A stretch of DNA of 64,000 bases, taken from contig CBDFNC010000004.1 in the NCBI GenBank assembly GCA_965249895.1, positions 62,001 through 126,000 on the forward strand, written 5' to 3'. Below, piece by piece: positions 27,019-35,930 of the stretch; the first letter of the stretch is position 1, and each line of letters begins with the position of its first letter. The stretch comes from CBDFNC01 sp965249895 (GTDB taxonomy: Bacteria > Pseudomonadota > Gammaproteobacteria > Enterobacterales > CBDFNC01). The notes beneath the pieces are model-generated. The model was not told where the DNA came from. It searched no databases and saw nothing but the letters and a program-made list of their open reading frames with translations. The position numbers and the translations under genes are program-made.

Positions 27019-27041
27019 AAAGCCCTCGTGATGAGGGCTTT
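27019..27041. terminator. Bidirectional rho-independent terminator
   Basis: aaagccctc / gagggcttt with loop gtgat, followed by atttttat. It sits between the convergent DUF2797 gene and the ABC transporter operon. Confidence 0.9.
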
Positions 27042-27045
27042 ATTT

Positions 27046-27777
27046 TTATAACACTTTGCGCAGAAATTCCCTTGTCCTTTGGTGGCTTGGCTCGGTAAAC
27101 ATTTTCTCTGGAGTACCCTGCTCCACTATCGCACCGCCTTCCATAAACAACACCTTGTCCGCTACCTCACGAGCAAACTGCATTTCGTGGGTAACCACTA
27201 TCATGGTCTGCTTTTTCTCGGCTAAGCGTTTCATTACAGCCAACACTTCATCGACCCATTCTGGATCCAACGCCGAAGTGGGCTCGTCAAACAAAATAAC
27301 CGAACTATGGGCAGCCATCGCCCTGCCTATGCCAACCCTTTGTTGCTGCCCGCCGGAAAGGGATGATGGATATTGATCTTTCTTATCGCCAAGGCCCACT
27401 TCATTGAGTGTTTCCAGCGCCACCGCCATTGCCTTTTCCTTAGACTGCTTCCATACGGTGATCAGTCCTTCTGCAATATTCTCCTGCGCGGTTTTATTCG
27501 CAAACAAAGCATAATTTTGAAAAACAAACGTACTTTTTTTCCTTAGCCCTGTAATTTGCTTATTGTTAGCGTCTGTTGCATCTACTAAAACTCCGTCAAT
27601 TTCAATCTGCCCCTGGTCGGGGGACTCAAGGAAATTTAAACAGCGTAACAAGGTAGACTTACCCGTACCAGACGGTCCAATAACAACCACAATTTCGCCA
27701 GGATTTACATCAAAATTAATCTCCCTGAGCACCTGATTATCACCGAAGGATTTACTTAGATTTCTTACTTTTATCAT
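27046..27777 (-). CDS. Polar amino-acid ABC transporter, ATP-binding subunit
   Basis: The 243-residue ATPase has Walker A GPSGTGKSTLLRC, signature LSGGQQQRVGIGRAMA, Walker B VILFDEPTSALDPEW and the H-loop VVTHEMQFA, typical of the GlnQ/HisP/TcyN family. It powers uptake of a polar amino acid, possibly cystine given resemblance to TcyN-type ATPases, though substrate cannot be read from sequence. It is the last gene of a three-gene operon, 19 bases after the permease. Confidence 0.9.
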   Translation of the reverse strand: MIKVRNLSKSFGDNQVLREINFDVNPGEIVVVIGPSGTGKSTLLRCLNFLESPDQGQIEIDGVLVDATDANNKQITGLRKKSTFVFQNYALFANKTAQENIAEGLITVWKQSKEKAMAVALETLNEVGLGDKKDQYPSSLSGGQQQRVGIGRAMAAHSSVILFDEPTSALDPEWVDEVLAVMKRLAEKKQTMIVVTHEMQFAREVADKVLFMEGGAIVEQGTPEKMFTEPSHQRTREFLRKVL

Positions 27778-27796
27778 ACTTGTCGTCCAGCGCTGA

Positions 27797-28465
27797 TTAG
27801 TAGGCGCGATTTAACCTGCGCTCAAGCAGATGCTGTATTTGGGTAAAGAACACCACTACGGCCCAGTAAACCAGGGCGACCGCCAGGAAACTTTCAAAGA
27901 ATCGAAAGCTAGATGACGCTTCCATCTGAGCCTTCGCCATGATTTCCGCCACGCCAAGGGTGAACGCCAACGAGGTGCTTTTGATCATGTCGATAAAATA
28001 GTTCATTAGCGAGGGCGTAGCGACTCGGGCAGCCTGTGGCAGAATAATCCGCTTCATGGCTTGTAGACGTGTCATACCTATGCTCAACGACGCTTCCATT
28101 TGCGCCTTATCAACCCCTAGGATTGCCGCACGAATACTTTCCGCCATGTAGGCCGAGAAATGCAGCGTTAGGCCTAAAATAGCAGCGCCGAAGGCGTCCA
28201 TCCCGACGAAGATCGGAAAGACCTGAGGCAGACCATAATAGAGTAAAAACAGTTGAACCAATAACGGGGTACCACGAAAAAAGGAGATAAACAGCATCAC
28301 CAGCTGGTTCACCACCTTAACTTCGAATACACGGACAACGGCCATGACGACCGCCAGGATCAACGCAAAGAAAAAGCCCAGAAGGGCCATTTCCATAGTG
28401 ACGCCCAGATATTTGATTAATATCGGGAACAGTTCAAAAGTATATTCGAAGTCAAATTGGTTCAT
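27797..28465 (-). CDS. Polar amino-acid ABC transporter, permease subunit
   Basis: The 222-residue inner-membrane protein has about five membrane segments and the family EAA loop (EASLSIGMTRLQAMKRIILPQA, written here in part). It resembles TcyL/YecS/HisM permeases (FFRGTPLLVQLFLLYYGLP). Its start codon overlaps the binding-protein stop by four bases. Probably works as a homodimer, since only one permease is encoded. Confidence 0.9.
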   Translation of the reverse strand: MNQFDFEYTFELFPILIKYLGVTMEMALLGFFFALILAVVMAVVRVFEVKVVNQLVMLFISFFRGTPLLVQLFLLYYGLPQVFPIFVGMDAFGAAILGLTLHFSAYMAESIRAAILGVDKAQMEASLSIGMTRLQAMKRIILPQAARVATPSLMNYFIDMIKSTSLAFTLGVAEIMAKAQMEASSSFRFFESFLAVALVYWAVVVFFTQIQHLLERRLNRAY

Positions 28466-29223
28466 TTATTGGTAATGTCTGCTTCAAACCATTTGTTAGA
28501 GATACCCGTTAACGTACCATCGGCGCGCATTGCGGTAAGCGCTTCGTCAACCTTCTTACGTATCACATCTTTCTCTGCAGACTTTACGAAGGGTAATGCG
28601 TTTTCGATGGTTTCAAATGGCTGGCCTGCCAGCTGCAATGGTAAACCTGATTTTTTGATCAACTCTGCAGATGATACCCTGTCCATCACAAATGCGTCAG
28701 TCCTACCCAGGGCGACATCTTGTTCGAAGCCCGAATCATAAGTGATAATGTTTATTTCGTTTTTCTTGTCGTAGTTACGCAGCAGCTGCTCGAAGTTGGA
28801 GCCCAGATTTACAGCTACTTTTTTACCTTTCAGATCATCAATGCCTTTGATCTCATCGTTACCTTTACGTACGACAACCTGTGCACCATCGACAACATAA
28901 GCTTGTGAAAAATTGTATTTTTCCAGTCGGGCCGGCGTAATGGTGATTTGGTTAGAAATTGTATCGATATGGCCCGCTTCCAACATGCCAAATAGTCCAG
29001 AGAAATTAGAGGTAACAAACTCTACTTTACTGTTGGTTCGTTTACCGATTTCATTCCACACGTCTACTTCAAAACCTTGTAGTACATCTTTTTTTACGAA
29101 AGTAAATGGGAAATAACGGCCGGACATACCGACTTTAATCACATCATCGGCTTTCGCCATCACGGAGGCAGAGGCTACCACTGTAGATATAACCAGTAGC
29201 GCATTGGTAAGTAGTCGTTTCAT
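28462..29223 (-). CDS. Periplasmic amino-acid-binding protein
   Basis: The 253-residue protein opens with a Sec signal peptide (LLTNALLVISTVVASASVMA, cleavage probably after MAKA) and continues as a family 3 solute-binding protein (KVGMSGRYFPFTFVKKD, LKGKKVAVNLGSNFEQLL, DAFVMDRVSSAELI). It captures the substrate for the two genes downstream. Similar to cystine-binding proteins such as TcyJ/FliY. ATG at 29223. Confidence 0.9.
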   Translation of the reverse strand: MKRLLTNALLVISTVVASASVMAKADDVIKVGMSGRYFPFTFVKKDVLQGFEVDVWNEIGKRTNSKVEFVTSNFSGLFGMLEAGHIDTISNQITITPARLEKYNFSQAYVVDGAQVVVRKGNDEIKGIDDLKGKKVAVNLGSNFEQLLRNYDKKNEINIITYDSGFEQDVALGRTDAFVMDRVSSAELIKKSGLPLQLAGQPFETIENALPFVKSAEKDVIRKKVDEALTAMRADGTLTGISNKWFEADITNK

Positions 29224-29413
29224 GGAGTGTTTCTCTAATTAATGATTAAATTTTTCAAATCATATCGGAATAAGAAGCCCGATATAAATAATCAAATGTT
29301 ATATAAAATAACAGTCGATTTTAACGGATAAGACCAAGGTTACAAAGCATACTATCGTTTGTGCTATTTTTTATAGCTATTTATTGCCATAATCTGTGAC
29401 CGCGGCAATAGTA

Positions 29414-30070
29414 TCAGCCTGAAACCGAGTTCATCGCCCTGAGTTGCGCCATTGCTGTTATTCGTTGCGACTGATCAAAACCTACGGTTTGCCGCGCAAA
29501 CTTAACGCCATAAGCGAACCGCTGCGGCCCTACGAGATGGACCACCTGACCGAGGAATTCAGAATTAATATCAAACACCCTAGCGTAATGCTCGATGGCC
29601 AGCGCCAAGCTTGCATAGGTAACGCCATCAAATGAAAACAAGGCTTCGCTGGTATCTTCAATAAGCAGCCCATCCACACTGACAGGCCATCCAGGAAAGT
29701 TGATCCTGTCTCGGGAGATCAAATACATAGACCAGGCGCTTCGTTTAAACCCTTCAAACGCTTTTCCTTCCATATCTGATTCCGCCAGCTCTTGTTCCGT
29801 CCAGTTAATACCGATAGCCAGGTGTTTATGGTATTTGCGCATCAACTTTTGTTTCATGTTTAAGCGTGCAGCAAAGATAGAGCTATCGTCCAACTCGCGG
29901 CCAAAAACCAGACACTCACCACAACAGGGTAAAGACAACGGCTGATGCTCACAGGTCAAAAATTCATCTCGATAGCGTGGAAATTGAAGCTGTGACTTGC
30001 TTGGCTCTCCGCAGAACCAACAACTGAAACGCATTTCAAACGGGACATCAATGGGCCGGTACGGACTCAA
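29414..30070 (-). CDS. Conserved hypothetical protein with Cys motifs
   Basis: The 218-residue protein has CWFCGEPSK and then SLPCCGECLVF near the N-terminus, which could make a zinc ribbon. The remainder is soluble and mixed alpha/beta with no recognised domain. It is transcribed on its own, with 190 bases to the binding-protein gene. I do not recognise a function. Confidence 0.65.
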   Translation of the reverse strand: MSPYRPIDVPFEMRFSCWFCGEPSKSQLQFPRYRDEFLTCEHQPLSLPCCGECLVFGRELDDSSIFAARLNMKQKLMRKYHKHLAIGINWTEQELAESDMEGKAFEGFKRSAWSMYLISRDRINFPGWPVSVDGLLIEDTSEALFSFDGVTYASLALAIEHYARVFDINSEFLGQVVHLVGPQRFAYGVKFARQTVGFDQSQRITAMAQLRAMNSVSG

Positions 30071-30128
30071 GGGAACCTCTCAAAAAAAAAGGGAAGTATA
30101 ACCAGAAAAACGTACGCTACAAGGGATG

Positions 30129-30563
30129 TCATTTTGATCTTCTTCTAAAAAGGAATAGCTGCTGCTTTATCATCCCTTCAGGCATATAGTCTCCTACTAC
30201 ACCATATCGTTCCGGCCACTGTGCTTGCCCTTTCACGGCAGTACCAAACAAGTAATCGATAAAGGCAAAATGCGCTGCGTAATTGCGGTCGATGGCTGCT
30301 TTGTCTGAAGCATGGTGCCAGTGATGAAACTGGGGAGTAACGATAAGGTACCTCAACCAGCCAAAATTAATTTGTACGTTGGCATGATTAAACACAGCCT
30401 GTAACCCGACGATGATCACATATGCATCCACCACCTGCTTGGGAAAACCCAATACAACGATTGGCGCCAGAACAAAACAACGGGTTAAAATAAGCTCGCC
30501 GATATGCTGACGGGAGCCCGCTAACCAGTCCATGGTTTTTGCACTATGATGTACGGCGTGGAG
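30129..30563 (-). pseudogene. Sterol desaturase/fatty-acid hydroxylase family, 5'-truncated
   Basis: The frame runs back past the internal ATG through HAVHHSAKTMDWLAGSRQH, containing the second His box of this di-iron membrane family. The third box appears as TPQFHHWHHA. The frame hits a stop at about 30570, just before the first His of that box, and the N-terminal membrane half is missing. The upstream sequence is a short tetranucleotide-like run (agatagatagacag). The remaining piece cannot be an active enzyme. Confidence 0.8.
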
Positions 30564-30746
30564 TTGTTAGATAGATAGACAGACCTATCTGGCGTCAAAT
30601 TTCAGCGTCGATGCTGCTTAAAATTGTATGTTAACTGAGTCAGGGAAAAACTGGCAGGACAGTTAGATAAACAGTAATTCAAACGTATACCTTACTCGCT
30701 TGTATTGATAGTATCGTTATTATCCCCGCATAAAAGAGACAGACAC

Positions 30747-30923
30747 ATGAAGATTAAAGTAGAGGTAGACTTAACACCTGCGGAACTGGTCGAGTTAACT
30801 CAGAATGGTCATCAATCGGTTCAGCTATTTCAGACCCAACTTTGGCAACAGTTTTCACAACAACTCACCCAACTTAATCCTTTGATGGCTGGCGAGTCAA
30901 AGAAAGAGTCTAAAGATAATTAA
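30747..30923 (+). CDS. Small conserved protein (DUF6489-like)
   Basis: A 58-residue product starts at ATG 30747 (MKIKVEVDLTPAELVELT), preferred over the upstream ATG at 30705 because the N-terminus then matches small proteins beginning MKIxVxxDxTPxE. The middle is Gln-rich (QTQLWQQFSQQLTQL). Function unknown. It stands alone between a broken desaturase and the GlxA regulator. Confidence 0.6.
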   Translation: MKIKVEVDLTPAELVELTQNGHQSVQLFQTQLWQQFSQQLTQLNPLMAGESKKESKDN

Positions 30924-30982
30924 CTCGATGGATTTTATCGAGACTGGGCGTCGACACGAGGCGTCGGTCTCTTGCGGTCGAG

Positions 30983-31930
30983 TTATTTGCTAAACCTTTC
31001 TCGATAATCACCCGGACTTATACCTAAACACCGCTGAAATGCGCGCCGCATCACCTCAACACTATTAAAACCACTTTTTGCCGCTACCTGCTCCAAACTC
31101 CAGCAGTCCATTTCGAGCAATCGTTTGGCGTGAGCTAATCTTGACTTTTCAACGTATTTACCAGGCGAACAACCCAAATGCTTCTGAAACTGCCTGGAGA
31201 AATTTCGCTCACTCATATTAACCCTGTCAGCCAATGACTGAACACTTAGTAAGTTTCCTGGCTTTTCAAGTATTAACTGGCAAATCTCTCGAAACTTATC
31301 GTTCTCTACAGTTTGGCTTTGCAGGTGCTCCGAAAACTGCTTTTGCCCACCCGGTCTGTGATAGAAAACGACAAGCTGCTTTGCAATCCACATGGCTAAT
31401 TCTTTACTGGTATCCTGCTCCACCAAAGCTAAGGCCAGATCCATACCTGCAGTCACTCCAGCCGATGTGATCACATTATCATCGGTGACATATAAAGCGT
31501 CTTCCTCCACCTGAATACAGTTTCCGGCCTTTGCCAGTTTATCCACAGAGCTCCAATGGGTTGTTGCCCGTTTATGGTCAAGTAGCCCAGCTTTGGCGAG
31601 GATAAAACTGCCAGTACAAATTGAGATAATACGCCTAACTAAGGTGGCTGCTTCTTTAACATAAGCGATTAGCGCATGATTATTACAGGCCTGATAGGTA
31701 CCCTGCCCGCCAACTATCACCATGCTATCGTAACCGGAGAGAGAGCCAAGCTTTTGCGTTTCTACGGCGAGTCCCGCCGAACTCTTAACTAAGCCCCCTT
31801 GCTCAGACATTACCTGTGTTTCATAAAAAGCTTGCCCGTTACGCCAGGCAGACTCAAACACCTGTAACGGCCCGGTTAAATCGAGCAGCTGAAAATCCTC
31901 AAAGCAAATAAAAGCAACTTTCTTTGTCAT
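30983..31930 (-). CDS. GlxA-type transcriptional regulator (DJ-1/PfpI plus AraC domains)
   Basis: The 315-residue protein joins an N-terminal DJ-1/PfpI fold (LDLTGPLQVFESA, the nucleophile elbow SICTGSFILAKAGLLD) to a C-terminal AraC-type pair of helix-turn-helices (SVQSLADRVNMSERNFSRQF; SLEQVAAKSGFNSVEVMRRA). It should bind DNA near its own start and sense a small molecule. It is divergent from a cupin and another DJ-1/PfpI gene across 81 bases, the natural site for its operator. ATG at 31930. Confidence 0.9.
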   Translation of the reverse strand: MTKKVAFICFEDFQLLDLTGPLQVFESAWRNGQAFYETQVMSEQGGLVKSSAGLAVETQKLGSLSGYDSMVIVGGQGTYQACNNHALIAYVKEAATLVRRIISICTGSFILAKAGLLDHKRATTHWSSVDKLAKAGNCIQVEEDALYVTDDNVITSAGVTAGMDLALALVEQDTSKELAMWIAKQLVVFYHRPGGQKQFSEHLQSQTVENDKFREICQLILEKPGNLLSVQSLADRVNMSERNFSRQFQKHLGCSPGKYVEKSRLAHAKRLLEMDCWSLEQVAAKSGFNSVEVMRRAFQRCLGISPGDYRERFSK

Positions 31931-32011
31931 TATGTCTTTTTTCGTTGGTTACTTGTCATATACGCCATGGTAAACCTGATTTACATTTAAACCAACACTC
32001 GGGGGAAAGGA

Positions 32012-32323
32012 ATGAAAATAATTCAGAGTAAACAATTTACAGCGGACAAAGCCTGGGGAGCGCTACACATAACCTCCATGAATGGAATTACCTCGCGCCT
32101 GCATTGGACGGACAAAGCCTATCATTGGCATACCAATCAAGGTAGTGAAGTGTTCGTGGTGCTAGATGGCCTAGTAGATATGTATTTTGGAACTTGCGAA
32201 ACCGGTCAAAAAGTACGGCTTGCCCCCGGCGATATTTTTTACGCCGAGCAAGGGGAAGCACATAAGGCTGTACCTATCGGGGAAGCAAGGATCCTGGTTG
32301 TAGAACAAGAAAACAGTGAGTGA
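32012..32323 (+). CDS. Cupin-domain protein
   Basis: The 103-residue single-domain cupin has metal-ligand candidates in HWHTNQGSEVFVVLDG and a second motif APGDIFYAEQGEAHKAVP. It precedes the DJ-1/PfpI gene; the stop lies seven bases before that start. Probably a small-molecule-binding or isomerase-like enzyme of the GlxA-controlled set. Ribosome site gggggaaagg lies just upstream of ATG 32012. Confidence 0.85.
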   Translation: MKIIQSKQFTADKAWGALHITSMNGITSRLHWTDKAYHWHTNQGSEVFVVLDGLVDMYFGTCETGQKVRLAPGDIFYAEQGEAHKAVPIGEARILVVEQENSE

Positions 32324-32330
32324 GGAAAAA

Positions 32331-32918
32331 ATGAACATAGCTATATTGGTATTTGATGGAGTGGAAGAACTCGACTTTGTAGGCCCTTGGGAAGTTTTTC
32401 AGGCGGCTGCAGCGGTAAATGACAATCTTAGTTGCAAATTACTCTCTTTGGACGCTAAGGCAATCACAGCAGCAAAAGGGTTGAAGGTCCAGGTCGATGA
32501 TGCGATTAACCCGGACGCTAAGTTTGATGTAATTCTAGTACCGGGCGGTATAGGTACACGCACTATCATAACGGATAGCCGATTTATCGCACATCTAGGG
32601 CAGATGGCAAAAAATGCCAGCTGGGTAACCAGTGTCTGTACCGGCTCTCTCGCATTGGCGCAAAGCGGGCTACTGGAAAACAAAGCTTGTACAACACACC
32701 ACGGCGCGATAAGCCTATTACAGGAAATGAAAAAGACCGGGAGCGTACTTAGTGATCAGCGATTTGTCGTAGATGGTAACTGTGTTACGTCGGCTGGAGT
32801 GTCGGCTGGTATTGATATGTCCCTTTGGCTAATTGGGCAAATCGTCTCTCCTGCCTTTGCACGTAAGGTGCAACACTATATCGAATACTACCCGGAGCCC
32901 CCCTATCAGGAAGATTGA
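32331..32918 (+). CDS. DJ-1/PfpI family protein
   Basis: The 195-residue protein starts at ATG 32331 (MNIAILVFDGVEELDFVGPW), with gtgaggaaaaa as ribosome site; a GTG at 32316 would overlap the cupin end. The conserved Cys is in SVCTGSLALAQSGLL, followed by ACTTHHGA. Members act as amidases, glyoxalases or isonitrile hydratases; the VGPWEVF start resembles isonitrile hydratase-type enzymes, but activity is not decided by sequence. It forms an operon with the cupin. Confidence 0.88.
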   Translation: MNIAILVFDGVEELDFVGPWEVFQAAAAVNDNLSCKLLSLDAKAITAAKGLKVQVDDAINPDAKFDVILVPGGIGTRTIITDSRFIAHLGQMAKNASWVTSVCTGSLALAQSGLLENKACTTHHGAISLLQEMKKTGSVLSDQRFVVDGNCVTSAGVSAGIDMSLWLIGQIVSPAFARKVQHYIEYYPEPPYQED

Positions 32919-33269
32919 TGTGTACTACTCTGGTCCACAACCCCGACATTACTCGGCGGATCGATACTAAAACAATCTATAGCTTATCCCTATAGATTTT
33001 ATATCTTTGTCTGCCTTTCTTTTTCGAGTGATACATGGCGAGATCTGCAAAATGCAGGATCTCCTGTGCTCGGGAAACAGAGCGATACCGATACTTGCCA
33101 AAAGGTTTGGTTTTCAAATTCTTTGCCCAAGGGTCTGGCACAAAACCCTAATATTTGCTTCGCAATATCCGGATTTCGTATTCCACCTCTTGAGCGCCTA
33201 ACTGCTCAATCAACTCGTCGCCAGCTGAGTTATGCGAAAATAGTGTCGGGTATTTATTCTGTTGAATAA
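32919..33269. other. 350-bp gap between PfpI gene and pyrC terminator
   Basis: No convincing gene. The middle (33040-33230, with cgataccgatacttgcc and tttgcttcgcaatatccgg) looks like degenerate coding or repeat debris, without a family I can name. Confidence 0.4.
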
Positions 33270-33293
33270 AAAAGGCCACTTTCGTGGCCTTTT
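33270..33293 (-). terminator. Rho-independent terminator of pyrC
   Basis: aaaaggccac / gtggcctttt with a 4-base loop. On the minus strand it is followed by a T-run (ttttttatt) and begins six bases past the pyrC stop codon. Confidence 0.92.
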
Positions 33294-33298
33294 GGTTA

Positions 33299-34330
33299 CT
33301 ACTTTATTACTGTCCAACCTATGGTCTCACCGGCCTTGATGGGCACGACTATATCATCGCCCAGCGGGTAAAATTCTGGCACGCTCCAGCTTTCTTTTAC
33401 CAAGGTGATGGTATCCTGGTTACGTGGTAAACTGTAAAAGTCGGGACCGTTAAAGCTTGCGAAGGCTTCAAGATTTTCTAATGCACCTTCTTGCTCAAAC
33501 ACCTCGGCATATAACTCGATTGCAGCATGAGCCGTATATGATCCGGCGCAACCACAGGCTGATTCTTTCGCGCCTTTGGCATGCGGTGCTGAGTCGGTGC
33601 CAAGAAAGAACTTTTTGTTGCCGCTGGTCGCAGCTTTGACCAACGCCTGCTGATGAGTATTCCTTTTAAGAATAGGCAAACAATAGAAGTGTGGTTTAAT
33701 GCCGCCTACCAGCATATGGTTTCTGTTATAAAGTAAGTGATGAGCCGTGATGGTAGCACCAACATTAGGTCCTGCCTGGCTAACAAATTCAACGGCATTC
33801 GCCGTGGTTATATGCTCCATCACTACCTTCAGATCAGGAAATGCATTGACGACAGGTGTTAGTACCTGTTCGATAAACACCATTTCGCGATCAAAAATGT
33901 CAATGTCCGAAGAGGTGACTTCACCATGCACCAGCAGGGGCATACCCACTTCCTGCATCGCTGCCAGCACAGGGTATATTTTCTCTACCGATGTAACTCC
34001 TGAGTCTGAGTTTGTCGTTGCACCTGCAGGGTAAAGTTTCGCCGCATAGATATGGCCCGATGCTTTTGCCCTTTTAATCTCATCTGCACTTGTATTGTCC
34101 GTTAAATAAAGCACCATCAGAGGCTCGAAGTTACCTTGTGGCTCTGCAGCCAGGATCCGCTCACGATAGGCCAACGCACTCTGGGTATCTGTCGCAGGCG
34201 GGATCAGGTTTGGCATTATAATTGCGCGGCCCATATATCGGCTGGTGTCACGCACCGTATCTTTTAATACTGAACCATCACGTAAGTGAAGGTGCCAGTC
34301 GTCGGGACGGGTAATCGTTAAGGTTGTCAT
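33299..34330 (-). CDS. pyrC: Dihydroorotase
   Basis: The 343-residue enzyme closes N-carbamoylaspartate to dihydroorotate in pyrimidine synthesis. Zinc ligands and catalytic residues are visible: HLHLRDG, the carbamylated Lys in YAAKLYPAGATT, VHGEVT, MEHITT and the Asp in FLGTDSAPHAKG. Length and sequence fit the E. coli-type PyrC. ATG at 34330; terminator at the 3' end. Monocistronic. Confidence 0.97.
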   Translation of the reverse strand: MTTLTITRPDDWHLHLRDGSVLKDTVRDTSRYMGRAIIMPNLIPPATDTQSALAYRERILAAEPQGNFEPLMVLYLTDNTSADEIKRAKASGHIYAAKLYPAGATTNSDSGVTSVEKIYPVLAAMQEVGMPLLVHGEVTSSDIDIFDREMVFIEQVLTPVVNAFPDLKVVMEHITTANAVEFVSQAGPNVGATITAHHLLYNRNHMLVGGIKPHFYCLPILKRNTHQQALVKAATSGNKKFFLGTDSAPHAKGAKESACGCAGSYTAHAAIELYAEVFEQEGALENLEAFASFNGPDFYSLPRNQDTITLVKESWSVPEFYPLGDDIVVPIKAGETIGWTVIK

Positions 34331-34393
34331 TGCTACTTCTCGCCTGTAAAAATGGGTTCTACTTTAAGTGTACCCAGAGGGTAAAGAAGCCGA

Positions 34394-34858
34394 CTAATAT
34401 CTTTCATTGGCCAGCAAGTTATCTATGGCTGTGACAATATTATCTAATTGATGATCGGCCATATATTTATTTAGTCTTTGGTGTACATCTTTTGGCAACT
34501 TGAGGGATGCACGGCTTTTTTCGTTACGCTGCTTACTCAGTTCGGCATTAACCCCCTGCCATCCCTTGCGAGTGAGATAATGTTTTACCGTGGAAATCAA
34601 TTCTTCGACACATACGCCGATTTGAAGTTCTTTCGTTTCAATCAGGCTGTATTGGATATCTGATAGACCACTTAGACAAGCCGCGTAGTCGGCGTAACTG
34701 CCGTGTTGATCATAAAACCACTCTGGCTTTTGGCTATGGCCCAGAGACTTTCTAAATAAATAGTCCCTTACCACCTTGGCATCCACGGCGTTGGGGAAAC
34801 TCGGATGCTTACCCCGAGTTCGTTTCGTCCAGCTTGGGTTAGGCGCCAACGTTTTCAT
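34394..34858 (-). CDS. Conserved hypothetical protein downstream of ylqF
   Basis: The 154-residue protein overlaps the GTPase stop by four bases (ATGA), so the two are translated together. The C-terminal part (SRASLKLPKDVHQRLNKYMA) resembles a short basic region before a ribbon-helix-helix. The N-terminal part is basic (TKRTRGKHPSFPN). I do not recognise a family. Coupling to a ribosome-assembly GTPase hints at, but does not show, an RNA-related role. Confidence 0.7.
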   Translation of the reverse strand: MKTLAPNPSWTKRTRGKHPSFPNAVDAKVVRDYLFRKSLGHSQKPEWFYDQHGSYADYAACLSGLSDIQYSLIETKELQIGVCVEELISTVKHYLTRKGWQGVNAELSKQRNEKSRASLKLPKDVHQRLNKYMADHQLDNIVTAIDNLLANERY

Positions 34859-35781
34859 CTGCTGCGCCTGCGACCCTTTTTATTGGCTTGTTTTGCTTTT
34901 TTCTCTTCCCGGATCAGCCGCTGCTCTTCTACAATAATATTTTCTTTCTCTATCATGGCGGGTGTCTCCAGACTAAGCCTGCCTAGAGTCGCCGAGCGGA
35001 ACTCAAAGAGTAAGATTTCTGATGCCTTATGTAAGTCGACTCTGCCACCCGCTCGCAACCCACCACGCTTTCTGGCAATTTCTTCGAGCAATTCGATTTC
35101 ACTGGCTGGTAAGGTTTCAAATTTGTACCTGTCTAACAAAGCTTGAGGGTATGCCCGCAATAAGTATTCCGCGGCAAAAAACGCGACATCTTCATATTCC
35201 ATTGCCGTATCTTTAATGGCCCCGGTAATTGCCAGGCGGTAACTGCTATTTTCGTTTTCTACTTTTGGCCAAAGGATACCCGGTGTATCAGATAGAACAA
35301 TGCCATTCTTAAGGTTGATGCGTTGCTGACTCTTGGTAACCGCAGGCTCGTTTCCCGTTTTAGCGATAATCCGGCCAGCAAGCGTGTTAATCAGGGTTGA
35401 TTTCCCCACATTGGGAATACCCATAATTAACGTTCGGATTTGCTTGGTTTCGGCGTCTTTGTGCGGTACTAGTTTGCGCGCCAAATCGAGCAGTTTAGCC
35501 ACTTGCTCGGGTTCATGAGTGGTTAAGGGTATTGCCTTAACACCGGTTTCCTGCTCTAGGTAGGTCAACCACAACGCCGTGACATCGGGATCTGCAAGGT
35601 CGTTTTTATTCAATATCTTGATACAGGGTTTGTCCCCTCGCAATTCACTTACCAACGGGTTTTCACTGCTGTGTGGGATACGGGCGTCCAGCACCTCAAT
35701 GATTAAGTCCGTTTGAGGCATAATTTCCTCAATCTGTTTACGGGCCTTATGCATATGACCTGGATACCACTGAATTGCCAT
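34855..35781 (-). CDS. ylqF: Ribosome biogenesis GTPase YlqF/RbgA
   Basis: The 308-residue protein has circularly permuted GTPase motifs: G4 (LNKNDLAD) precedes G1 (MGIPNVGKSTLIN) and G3 (LSDTPGILWPK). The start MAIQWYPGHMHKARKQI is the family hallmark (WxPGHM). The C-terminal region binds rRNA of the large subunit. A basic tail (KKGRRRSR) ends it. ATG at 35781, with the hypothetical gene coupled behind. Confidence 0.95.
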   Translation of the reverse strand: MAIQWYPGHMHKARKQIEEIMPQTDLIIEVLDARIPHSSENPLVSELRGDKPCIKILNKNDLADPDVTALWLTYLEQETGVKAIPLTTHEPEQVAKLLDLARKLVPHKDAETKQIRTLIMGIPNVGKSTLINTLAGRIIAKTGNEPAVTKSQQRINLKNGIVLSDTPGILWPKVENENSSYRLAITGAIKDTAMEYEDVAFFAAEYLLRAYPQALLDRYKFETLPASEIELLEEIARKRGGLRAGGRVDLHKASEILLFEFRSATLGRLSLETPAMIEKENIIVEEQRLIREEKKAKQANKKGRRRSR

Positions 35782-35930
35782 TGTTTACTCCTTCTAATTA
35801 GGCCGCCTATTTTAGCGGTTGCTGTCCATTAGCGAAATGCTTTTTCGCTAAATATCCCTTTTCCATTGACACTAACGGCTTCTTTGAGCGATATTTTCGC
35901 ACATTTTGCTAACCACGCTTACCGATCCCT

